Assembly: GCA_900554595.1 (NCBI GenBank) | Contig: USHZ01000115.1 | Location: 1 to 6,260, forward strand | Direction of reading: 5' to 3' | Origin: an uncultured Collinsella sp. | GTDB taxonomy: Bacteria; Actinomycetota; Coriobacteriia; Coriobacteriales; Coriobacteriaceae | Length of the DNA stretch: 6,260 nt | Shown here: positions 1 through 5,980 of the stretch, in pieces | Layout: every line of letters begins with the position of its first letter | Numbering within the stretch: position 1 is the first letter of the stretch | Made by a program: the position numbers and the translations under genes | The notes under the pieces: generated by a model | What the model saw: the letters and a program-made list of their open reading frames with translations, nothing else | Database searches by the model: none | Told to the model about the DNA's origin: nothing

Positions 1-11
1 TCGGCGATTTC

Positions 12-52
12 AAGCTCCTGACCTGCATCGACAGGTCAGGAGCTTTTCTTTT
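12..52 (+). terminator. Rho-independent terminator of an upstream gene outside the window
   Basis: A perfect 14-bp stem (12-25, AAGCTCCTGACCTG, pairing with 32-45) encloses a 6-base loop (26-31). It is followed directly by a T-rich tract (44-52, TTTTCTTTT). This is a textbook intrinsic terminator for plus-strand transcription. No gene body is visible to its left, so it must end a transcript that starts off the left edge. It also insulates the flavoprotein gene downstream, which therefore probably has its own promoter in 53-221. Confidence 0.9.
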
Positions 53-125
53 GGCGGCTTCCGGGCAGCCCTTGTGGCCTCATACCGTGATTCTTCTGAT
101 TGCGCCTAGTTTAGAGAACACGAAC

Positions 126-166
126 AACAGATGTGGCCTGCAGACGACTGAATAGCTCCATCTGTT
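126..166. repeat. 8-bp inverted repeat in the leader of the flavoprotein gene
   Basis: AACAGATG at 126-133 is the exact reverse complement of CATCTGTT at 159-166, with 25 bases between. It lies 56 bases or more upstream of the flavoprotein start, in the only stretch where that gene's promoter can be. It could be a regulator site or a weak RNA stem, but the arms are short and may be chance. I see no convincing -35/-10 pair nearby. Confidence 0.3.
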
Positions 167-221
167 TTGGTTACAACAAAATGTGTGCTGCGCGCCTGCA
201 GCATGAGGGAGAGGGAATCCT

Positions 222-752
222 ATGAATATCGTTGTATTGAGCGGCAGCCCGCGCAAGGGCGCCAATACCGACACTATGGTCGAGGCGTTTGCCGAGACCG
301 CGCGCGAGGCCGGCCATACGGTCGAGGTCATCCGCGTTGCCGGCAAAAAGATCGCCGGCTGCTTGGGATGCCAGTACTGCTTTACCCATGAGAGCACCTG
401 TGTGCAGAAGGATGACATGGCCGACGTGATCGAGTCACTGAAAGACGCCGACATGGTTGTCTTCGCTTCGCCTATCTACTGGTTTGATATCACCGCGCAG
501 GAGAAGGCCGCCATCGACCGCCTGTACGCCTTCGGTGCTACGGGCTTCCCGTTCACCAAGACGGCCCTTTTGCTCGATAGCCACAGCGAGGGCGTCTATG
601 ATGCGGCAATCGCCATGTACAAGTCAACCTGCGCGTACTGCAAGTGGGAGGACCAGGGCATTGTCACCATCAGCGGTATGACCGAGCGCGACAGCATGGC
701 ATCGTCGCCCAAGTTGAAAGAGGTGCGAGAGCTCGCTCGCAAGCTTGCCTAG
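222..752 (+). CDS. Flavodoxin-fold NAD(P)H-dependent FMN reductase / iron-sulfur flavoprotein family
   Basis: A 176-residue cytoplasmic protein of the NADPH-dependent FMN reductase/flavodoxin superfamily. It opens with a beta strand and the FMN phosphate-binding loop GSPRKGANT (8-16). A second flavin-contact segment, SPIYWFDITAQEKAAIDR (83-100), is typical of the family. Between them lies a compact cysteine cluster, C47-x2-C50-x2-C53-x6-C60. This fits the CX2CX2CX4-7C pattern of archaeal-type iron-sulfur flavoproteins, which bind a 4Fe-4S cluster beside FMN. Two further cysteines, C137 and C140, are also present. Likely role: an electron-transfer flavoprotein or reductase in an anaerobe; the substrate cannot be told from sequence. 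The ATG start is supported by a purine-rich Shine-Dalgarno (GAGGGAGAGGGA, 205-216) at short spacing. It stands alone between a terminator (12-52) and a hairpin (773-810), so it is probably monocistronic. No signal peptide is visible. The family call is firm; cluster binding is inferred. Confidence 0.9.
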   Translation: MNIVVLSGSPRKGANTDTMVEAFAETAREAGHTVEVIRVAGKKIAGCLGCQYCFTHESTCVQKDDMADVIESLKDADMVVFASPIYWFDITAQEKAAIDRLYAFGATGFPFTKTALLLDSHSEGVYDAAIAMYKSTCAYCKWEDQGIVTISGMTERDSMASSPKLKEVRELARKLA

Positions 753-772
753 CGCGCATTTCCAATAACGAA

Positions 773-810
773 CAAGGCCCGAAAGGTTCATTTGAATCAT
801 TCGGGCCTTG
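773..810. terminator. Long hairpin between convergent genes, probable bidirectional terminator
   Basis: CAAGGCCCGAA (773-783) pairs perfectly with TTCGGGCCTTG (800-810) for 11 bp. After one A/A mismatch the stem continues (785-789 with 794-798, one G-T pair) to a 4-base loop at 790-793. It sits 20 bases after the flavoprotein stop and 45 bases beyond the parC stop, where convergent transcripts should end. Neither side has a good T tract: the plus side reads CTGCGTTTCA and the minus side GTTCGTTATT. Termination efficiency is therefore uncertain, although the position and stem strength make a terminator the best reading. Confidence 0.7.
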
Positions 811-855
811 CTGCGTTTCAAGGGAGCTGGGCTGTCGGAACCGGCCAGACGGCTG

Positions 856-3096
856 TTAATCAAACAGGCTCGGCATGTCGTTTTCCTTCATGAGGGCGCC
901 GGCGGAGGGTAGGCTCTGCGCGGTGAACTTCTCGGCCGAGACGCCGGCGCCAAGAATCTCCTCGGTTGTGCCGACGGTGGTGACCGAGCGGCCCTTCTTG
1001 GCCGTGAAGGCCTGGACACCCTGCGTGTTGGTGGTCGTCTTGGTCTTGAGCAGCGATGTGTTGAAGTTCATCAAACGATAGTCGCTCGAGACCAGCGCGA
1101 TGTCGCGATCTTCCTTGAGCACCTGGGCATACAGCAGCTTGCTGCCGCCGTAGATGGCGTTCTTGAGGCGCTTGCGGTTGGTCTTGGTGACGTATCCAGA
1201 AAGCGCGACGCGCACCACGCGGCCGTTCTCAAAGACGAACAGCACGTCGGCCTTGTAGTCCTCGGGGTCGATGACCCAGATGACACCCTCGTCGGGTTCC
1301 ATCTCAAGATCGGTCGGCAGGTACGAGCCCAGCTGGGCCGACTTGGTGTCCTCAAACGCCGCAACCTTGCACTTGTATACCTGGCTCTTGTTGGTAAAGA
1401 CCAGCAGCTCGTGGGTGTTGGAGGACGGGAATTCGATAAAGGGTTTGTCGCCGTCCTTGTACTTGAGCGTGGTCGCCTTCTTGAGCACGCGGTCCGTCAT
1501 CTTCTTAAGGTAGCCATCGCGCGAGAGCATGATGGTGACCGGGTACTCCTCGACTTCGGGCTCCAAGCTTACCTCGATAACCTCATGGGGCTCGATCCTG
1601 CCCGTGCGGCGCGGCATCACGTACTTCTTGTTGACTGCGGCCAGCTCGTCGCTGATGACCTTCTTGATATTCTCCTCGCTGGAGAGGATCTCCTCAAGCT
1701 CGGCAATCTCGCCCTCGAGCTTGGCAATGTCCTTGGTGCGGTTGAGGATGTACTCCTCGTTGATGTTGCGGAGCTTGAGCTCGGCGACAAACTCTGCCTG
1801 GGTCTCGTCGATGTCGAAACCTTTCATAAGGTTGGGCACGACCTCAGCCTCGAGCTTAGTGCCGCGGATGATGGCGATGGCCTTGTCGATGTCGAGCAGA
1901 ATTGCCTCAAGGCCGTGCAGAAGGTGCAGACGCTCGGACTTTTTGCCCAGGTCAAAGTTAATGCGGCGGCGCGTGGACTCAATACGCCACTTGACCCATT
2001 CGTGCAGGATCTGGCGCACGCCCATAACGCGGGGGTAGCCGTCGACCAGTACGTTGAAGTTGCACGAGAACGAATCCTGCAGCGTGGTCGAGCGATAGAG
2101 CTTAGCCATGAGCTTGTCGGGGTCGACACCGCGCTTAAGGTCGATAGCGATGCGCAGACCCGAAAGGTCGGTCTCGTCGCGAATGTCTGCGATCTCCTTG
2201 ACCTTGCCCTCCTTGGAGAGCTTGACGATGCGCTCGATGATGACATCGGTCTTGGTGGTGTAGGGGATCTCGTAGACCTCGATGATGCGCTCTTCGGGAA
2301 TCCAGCGCCAGCGGGAGCGGATCTGGAAGCTGCCCAGGCCGGTCTCGACAATCTTCTCCATCTCCTCGCGGCGGTAGATAATCTCGCCGCCGGTCGAGAA
2401 GTCGGGCATGGGCATGTACTCGAGCAGGTCGCAGTCGGGATCCTGCAGGTAGTGCATCGTGGCGGTGCAGACCTCGTTGAGGTTGAAACCGCAGATGTCG
2501 GACGCCATGGCGACGCCGATGCCCTTGTTGGCCGAGACGAGGATATTGGGGAACGTGGTGGGCAGCAGACGCGGCTCTTTCATGGCACCATCGTAGCTGT
2601 CAACGAAGTCGACCGGGTCCTTGTCGATGTCCTTGAAGATCTCGGCACTGATGGGGGAGAGCTTGGCCTCGGTATAGCGCGAGGCGGCGTAGCTCAGGTC
2701 GCCCGAATAGTACTTGCCAAAGTTGCCCTTCGACTCCACGAAGGGGGCGAGCAGCGCCTCGTTGCCGGTGGCCAGGCGCACCATCGTCTCGTAGATCGCG
2801 GCGTCGCCGTGCGGGTTGAGCTTCATGGTTTGGCCCACGATGTTGGCGCTCTTCTGGCGCTCGCCCTTGAGCAGACCCATCTTGTACATGGTGTAGAGCA
2901 GCTTGCGGTGCGAGGGCTTAAAGCCGTCAATCTCGGGGAATGCACGCGAGACGTTGACGCTCATGGCGTAGGGCATGTAGTTGACCTCGAGCGTCTGCGT
3001 GATCGGCTGGTCGGTGACCTCGGAGTGCAGGCCGATGACGTTCTCGGCGTTGACCTGCTTTTTCTTTGGCTGGTTCTTCGTCTTCTTCTTTGCCAC
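856..3096 (-). CDS. parC: Type IIA DNA topoisomerase subunit A, topoisomerase IV (ParC)-like
   Basis: A 746-residue DNA breakage-reunion subunit that would pair with the ParE-like product encoded just upstream. It cuts and reseals the gate duplex for ATP-driven strand passage. Visible features: a Lys-rich N-terminal tail (1-13); the winged-helix start SHRKLLYTM (62-70); the helix-4 region PHGDAAIYETMVRLA (95-109); the catalytic Arg140-Tyr141 in ASRYTEAKLS (138-147); the tower/C-gate region with a charged helical segment (about 380-490); and a beta-pinwheel-like C-terminal domain from about 500. Where gyrases carry the GyrA box (QRRGGxG), the sequence reads GYLKKMTDRVLKKATTLKYK (528-547), so no GyrA box is seen. 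That favours a topoisomerase IV-like enzyme over gyrase. The start is GTG at 3096-3094, behind AAGAGGA (3107-3101) at short spacing. It lies 45 bases downstream of parE in the same operon. At the E. coli GyrA Ser83 and Asp87 positions it has Ala99 and Glu103. Enzyme class is certain; the ParC label against a divergent GyrA paralogue is inferred. Confidence 0.92.
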   Translation of the reverse strand: MAKKKTKNQPKKKQVNAENVIGLHSEVTDQPITQTLEVNYMPYAMSVNVSRAFPEIDGFKPSHRKLLYTMYKMGLLKGERQKSANIVGQTMKLNPHGDAAIYETMVRLATGNEALLAPFVESKGNFGKYYSGDLSYAASRYTEAKLSPISAEIFKDIDKDPVDFVDSYDGAMKEPRLLPTTFPNILVSANKGIGVAMASDICGFNLNEVCTATMHYLQDPDCDLLEYMPMPDFSTGGEIIYRREEMEKIVETGLGSFQIRSRWRWIPEERIIEVYEIPYTTKTDVIIERIVKLSKEGKVKEIADIRDETDLSGLRIAIDLKRGVDPDKLMAKLYRSTTLQDSFSCNFNVLVDGYPRVMGVRQILHEWVKWRIESTRRRINFDLGKKSERLHLLHGLEAILLDIDKAIAIIRGTKLEAEVVPNLMKGFDIDETQAEFVAELKLRNINEEYILNRTKDIAKLEGEIAELEEILSSEENIKKVISDELAAVNKKYVMPRRTGRIEPHEVIEVSLEPEVEEYPVTIMLSRDGYLKKMTDRVLKKATTLKYKDGDKPFIEFPSSNTHELLVFTNKSQVYKCKVAAFEDTKSAQLGSYLPTDLEMEPDEGVIWVIDPEDYKADVLFVFENGRVVRVALSGYVTKTNRKRLKNAIYGGSKLLYAQVLKEDRDIALVSSDYRLMNFNTSLLKTKTTTNTQGVQAFTAKKGRSVTTVGTTEEILGAGVSAEKFTAQSLPSAGALMKENDMPSLFD

Positions 3097-3141
3097 GATT
3101 TCCTCTTGAACTTCTTATGGGCCGTCGTTATCGATTTGCTG

Positions 3142-5139
3142 CTACTGCAGGTCCAGCTGGTCCAGGTATTCCTTGCCGTGCTCGGAGATATGGCGCTTGC
3201 GGCCCGCCTCGTCGTTGCCCAGCAGCAGGTTGAACATGGTTTCCATCTTGGTGACGTCCTCGGGCTCCACCTTGATCAGGCGACGTGTCTCGGGGTTCAT
3301 GGTGGTGAGCCACATCATGTCCGGATCGTTCTCACCAAGACCCTTGGAGCGGTTGATGGAGCACTTCTGGTCGCCGATCTCCTTGAGGATGCCGTTCTTC
3401 TCGAGCTCGGTGTAGGCAAAGTAGGTCTTCTCTTTGCAGTTGATCTCGTAGAGCGGCGACTCGGCGATATACACGTAGCCTTCGTCGATAAGCGTGGGCA
3501 CCAGGCGATAGAGCATGGCGAGCACGAGCGTGCGGATGTGATAACCGTCGACGTCGGCGTCCGTACAGATGATGACCTTGTTCCAGTTGAGATTATCCAG
3601 GTCAAAGGCGCCAAGGTTCTTGATGCGCTTGTCCTTGATTTCGACGCCGCAGCCCAGCACGCGCATGAGGTCCATGATGATGTCGGACTTAAAGATGCGC
3701 GGATAGTCCTCCTTTAGGCAGTTGAGGATCTTGCCGCGGACGGGCATAACACCCTGGAACTCGGCATCGCGCGAGGTGCGGATGGCGCCTGCTGCCGAGT
3801 CGCCCTCTACGATGTAGATCTCGCGACGGTCCTTGTCCTTGGAGCGGCAATCGATGAACTTCTGCACGCGGTTGGCCATGTCGGTCTTCTGCTGCAGGTT
3901 GGTCTTGATGCTCTGGCGCGTCTTCTCGGCGTTCTCGCGCGAGCGCTTGTTGATGAGCACCTGCTCCATGATCTTATTGGCGGCGTCCTTGTTCTCGATC
4001 AAGTAGGTCGAGAGGCGCTCTTTAAAGAAGGCGGTCATGGCCTGCTGGATAAAGCGGTTGTTGATGGCCTTCTTAGTCTGGTTCTCGTAGGACGTCTGGG
4101 TGGAGAAGCAGTTAGTCACCAGAACCAGGCAGTCCTGGACGTCCTGCCATTTAATGCCGCTCTCGTTTTTGTTGTATTTGCCCTGTTGCTTGATGTAGGC
4201 ATCGATGGCGCTGGTCAGAGCGCTACGAGCTGCCTTCTCGGGCGAGCCACCGTTCTCGAGCCAGGAGGAGTTGTGGTAGTACTCCTGCATCATGAAGGTG
4301 CGCGAGAAGCACATGCACGCGGTGATCTTTACGTTGTAGTCGGGCAGGTCCTCGCGGTCGCGACCGCGGCGGTCGGCCTCGATAAAGAAGGGCTCAGTAA
4401 GGTAGTCGGTACCGACCTTCTCGAGCACGTAGTCCTCGATGCCCTTGGGATAGCAAAAATCCTCTTCGGAAAACTCGCCATCGTCGCCCTCGATGCGCAG
4501 GCGGAAGGTCACGTTGGCGTTGACCACGGCCTGGCGGCGCATGGTCTCGCGATACCAATCGTGGGGAATACTGATGGAGGTAAAGACCTCAAGATCGGGG
4601 CGCCACTTGATGGTGGTGCCGGTGCGATTCTCGTCGCTGGGCTCAATCTCGAGCGCCTTCTTTTTGGCACCGACGACTTTGCCCTTCTTAAAGTGCAGGG
4701 AGTACTTGTTACCGTCACGCCAAACCGTGACGTCCATGTACTCGGAAGCGTACTGGGTCGCACAGGAGCCCAGGCCGTTGGTGCCGAGCGAGAAGTCGTA
4801 GTCGCCGCCCTGGTTGTTGTTGTACTTGCCGCCGGCGTAGAGCTCGCAGAAGACGAGCTCCCAGTTAAAGCGCTTCTCGGAAGGGTTCCAGTCGAGCGGG
4901 CAGCCACGGCCGTTGTCCTCTACCTGAATAGAGCCATCGCGAAAGGCGGTAAGGGTGATGAGCTTGCCGTAGCCCTGGCGCGCCTCGTCAACGGCGTTGG
5001 ACAGGATCTCGAAGGCAGCGTGTGCACAGCCATCGAGTCCGTCCGAGCCAAAGATGACGGCGGGGCGCAGGCGTACGCGCTCCTCGTCCTTGAGCTGGCG
5101 GATACTGTCGTTACCATAGTTTGCGGTGTTTTTTGCCAT
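3142..5139 (-). CDS. parE: Type IIA DNA topoisomerase subunit B, topoisomerase IV (ParE)-like
   Basis: A 665-residue ATPase subunit, close to the usual ParE/GyrB length in Gram-positives (about 640-660). It binds ATP, dimerises to capture the transported duplex and supplies the metal-binding Toprim domain. The GHKL ATPase domain shows the N-box FEILSNAVDEA (43-53; Glu44, Asn48, Asp51), the G1 box EDNGRG (74-79), the G2-like loop LGTNGLGS (118-125), TGTTIKW (173-179) and the QTK loop NQTKK (353-357). The Toprim domain shows EGDSAAGA (445-452), PVRGKILN (466-473) and the metal triad TDADVDG (526-532), followed by SKGLGENDPDMMW (598-610). The ATP-lid area and the stretch around residues 34-50 are more divergent than in housekeeping GyrB, but all catalytic residues are kept. 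The start is ATG at 5139; no other start codon is near. It is the first gene of a parE-parC operon, transcribed from the divergent region that holds a LexA-type palindrome. No inserts or frameshifts are seen. Confidence 0.93.
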   Translation of the reverse strand: MAKNTANYGNDSIRQLKDEERVRLRPAVIFGSDGLDGCAHAAFEILSNAVDEARQGYGKLITLTAFRDGSIQVEDNGRGCPLDWNPSEKRFNWELVFCELYAGGKYNNNQGGDYDFSLGTNGLGSCATQYASEYMDVTVWRDGNKYSLHFKKGKVVGAKKKALEIEPSDENRTGTTIKWRPDLEVFTSISIPHDWYRETMRRQAVVNANVTFRLRIEGDDGEFSEEDFCYPKGIEDYVLEKVGTDYLTEPFFIEADRRGRDREDLPDYNVKITACMCFSRTFMMQEYYHNSSWLENGGSPEKAARSALTSAIDAYIKQQGKYNKNESGIKWQDVQDCLVLVTNCFSTQTSYENQTKKAINNRFIQQAMTAFFKERLSTYLIENKDAANKIMEQVLINKRSRENAEKTRQSIKTNLQQKTDMANRVQKFIDCRSKDKDRREIYIVEGDSAAGAIRTSRDAEFQGVMPVRGKILNCLKEDYPRIFKSDIIMDLMRVLGCGVEIKDKRIKNLGAFDLDNLNWNKVIICTDADVDGYHIRTLVLAMLYRLVPTLIDEGYVYIAESPLYEINCKEKTYFAYTELEKNGILKEIGDQKCSINRSKGLGENDPDMMWLTTMNPETRRLIKVEPEDVTKMETMFNLLLGNDEAGRKRHISEHGKEYLDQLDLQ

Positions 5140-5155
5140 ACTCGCTCTCTCGGTG

Positions 5156-5162
5156 CTCCTTT
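5156..5162 (-). promoter_or_regulatory. Shine-Dalgarno of parE at unusually long spacing
   Basis: The minus strand reads AAAGGAG here, a near-perfect Shine-Dalgarno. It lies 16 bases before the parE ATG, whereas 5-9 is usual. No in-frame ATG, GTG or TTG exists between it and the ATG. A weaker purine run (GAGAG, about 5 bases from the ATG) could be the working site instead. The start itself is not in doubt, but initiation may be less efficient than the motif suggests. Confidence 0.55.
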
Positions 5163-5238
5163 GCTGCGTTTAAGTCATATAGATAGTCAAGGTAGCATAG
5201 CCCAGCCCACAGACGATTCCACCCAACACGAAATCCAT

Positions 5239-5252
5239 CGAACGCGCGTTCG
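5239..5252. promoter_or_regulatory. LexA (SOS) operator-like palindrome in the parE/acetyltransferase divergent region
   Basis: CGAACGCGCGTTCG is a perfect 14-bp palindrome. It fits the Gram-positive LexA box CGAAC-RNRY-GTTCG (Bacillus) and 15 of 16 positions of the mycobacterial form TCGAAC-N4-GTTCGA. It is the only such site I find in the window and falls in non-coding DNA, 99 bases from the parE ATG and 75 bases from the acetyltransferase GTG. LexA bound here would repress one or both divergent transcripts until RecA-stimulated LexA cleavage. The motif match is seen directly; LexA binding and the regulated direction are inferred. Confidence 0.65.
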
Positions 5253-5282
5253 TTATCGGTATGGAAACTGACGGATTATCAA
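5253..5282 (+). promoter_or_regulatory. Candidate promoter of the acetyltransferase gene
   Basis: A possible -35 TTATCG (5253-5258) is followed 18 bases later by a possible -10 TATCAA (5277-5282). Both match the sigma-70 consensus only moderately. The -35 would touch the right edge of the LexA-like palindrome, an arrangement in which LexA would block polymerase. The -10 overlaps a short inverted repeat, TATCA-AA-TGATA (5277-5288). If this promoter is right, transcription starts near or past 5283, which also argues against translation from the ATG at 5283. Confidence 0.3.
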
Positions 5283-5314
5283 ATGATAGAATTGCCGCCA
5301 CAAATGTTTTTATT

Positions 5315-5321
5315 AAGGGGG
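5315..5321 (+). promoter_or_regulatory. Shine-Dalgarno that sets the acetyltransferase start at GTG 5328
   Basis: AAGGGGG stands 6 bases before GTG (5328-5330). The upstream in-frame ATG at 5283 has no comparable motif, and the 15 residues it would add (beginning MIELPPQ) lack counterparts in this family. The GTG start gives the typical family beginning, TEKEKMERGEWHDA. Confidence 0.8.
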
Positions 5322-5327
5322 CTCACA

Positions 5328-5888
5328 GTGACCGAGAAAGAGAAGATGGAGCGCGGGGAGTGGCATGATGCCAACTTTGACGAGGAGCTTCTGGCAAAAC
5401 GGGCGAGGGCAGAGGAGCTCTGCTATGACTTCAATATGGGAAAACCCGGAAGCAACGCGCAGATTGACGCCCTAAAAACCTTGCTCGATACCGATCTTCC
5501 GGCGGGGCTGACGGTCCTTTCGCCTGTCTACTTTGACTACGGGGACAAGACAACCTTTGGCGACGGCTGCTTTGTGAACCATGGCTGCTACTTTATGGAC
5601 GGTGGTTTTATTACCTTTGGTGACAACGTGTTTATTGGGCCGTTTTGCGGCTTCTATACCGCTTCGCATCCCCTTGGGGCAAAAGAGCGCAACTTGGGTC
5701 TCGAGAGGGCTCTGCCCATTGTTGTTGGCGATAATTGCTGGTTTGGTGCGAACGTGTCCGTACTCCAGGGGGTTACCATCGGCAGCGGCTGCGTTATCGC
5801 TGCGGGAAGTGTTGTGACGGAAGACCTTCCGGACAACGTGATGGCGGCAGGCGTTCCCGCGGCCGTCAAGAAGATCATCGAACAATAA
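5328..5888 (+). CDS. Maltose/galactoside O-acetyltransferase family protein (Maa/LacA/NodL type)
   Basis: A 186-residue acetyl-CoA-dependent sugar O-acetyltransferase, counted from GTG at 5328; translation from ATG 5283 would give 201. The N-terminal maltose-acetyltransferase helical domain starts EKEKMERGEWHDA (3-15) and continues with an Arg/Glu-rich helix (about 20-35). The left-handed beta-helix follows with hexapeptide turns such as TFGDGCFV (76-83), TFGDNVFI (96-103) and VGDNCWFG (133-140). The catalytic His is His114 in YTASHPLG (110-117), the equivalent of LacA His115. The C-terminal part has the typical GVTIGSGCVIAAGSVVTEDL (128+20 onward, about 148-167) and the GVPA turn (175-178). 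Such enzymes work as cytoplasmic trimers that acetylate the 6-hydroxyl of simple sugars; the true acceptor cannot be told. The gene is divergent from parE and shares a control region with a LexA-type box, and no functional partner is adjacent. The family is firm; the substrate is unknown. Confidence 0.9.
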   Translation: MTEKEKMERGEWHDANFDEELLAKRARAEELCYDFNMGKPGSNAQIDALKTLLDTDLPAGLTVLSPVYFDYGDKTTFGDGCFVNHGCYFMDGGFITFGDNVFIGPFCGFYTASHPLGAKERNLGLERALPIVVGDNCWFGANVSVLQGVTIGSGCVIAAGSVVTEDLPDNVMAAGVPAAVKKIIEQ

Positions 5889-5980
5889 CGGAGCTATTAA
5901 ACGATGGGGCACGCATGGTTCCGGCAAATCCGGTTATTGGCGTGCGCGTTGGTCATGCCGCGGGCATCGATTATGAGTAG
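5885..5980 (+). other. Short coding-like plus-strand frame, possible gene remnant
   Basis: Just past the acetyltransferase stop, and overlapping it slightly in another frame, an open frame ends at TAG 5978-5980. It reads ITELLNDGARMVPANPV and then IGVRVGHAAGIDYE. From its ATG at 5915 it is only 21 codons, with a weak GGGG run upstream. The residue mix looks more like a protein than like shadow translation, and it contains a GVRVGHA string. It may be a fragment left by deletion, a tiny ORF, or chance. I do not recognise a family with any confidence. Its end overlaps the tail of the minus-strand broken gene by about 10 bases. Confidence 0.2.

Noticed and set aside
3..152. An open plus-strand frame from the left edge (GDFKLLTCIDRSGAF…) that could be the end of an upstream gene.
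   Set aside because: It runs straight through the perfect terminator at 12-52. Another frame stops at 19-21 just inside the stem, so the upstream gene more likely ends there or before the window.
186..203. A 6-bp hairpin (TGCTGC / GCAGCA) just before the flavoprotein Shine-Dalgarno.
   Set aside because: The stem is short and there is no alternative pairing or conserved riboswitch feature, so it could well be chance.
1411..3717. A 768-codon plus-strand open frame running antisense across parC and the end of parE.
   Set aside because: It is rich in Leu, Val, Asp, Gly and His, with no recognisable motif, and it spans two clearly real genes on the other strand. G/C-rich third codon positions commonly keep one antisense frame open, so this is a shadow.
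5185..5190. TTGACT on the minus strand as a -35 box for parE.
   Set aside because: It matches the consensus at 5 of 6 positions, but no -10-like hexamer lies 15-19 bases downstream, so I do not call a promoter from it.
4186..5271. A 361-codon plus-strand open frame antisense to parE.
   Set aside because: Same reasoning: the composition is antisense-like, there is no family motif, and it covers the conserved ATPase domain of parE.
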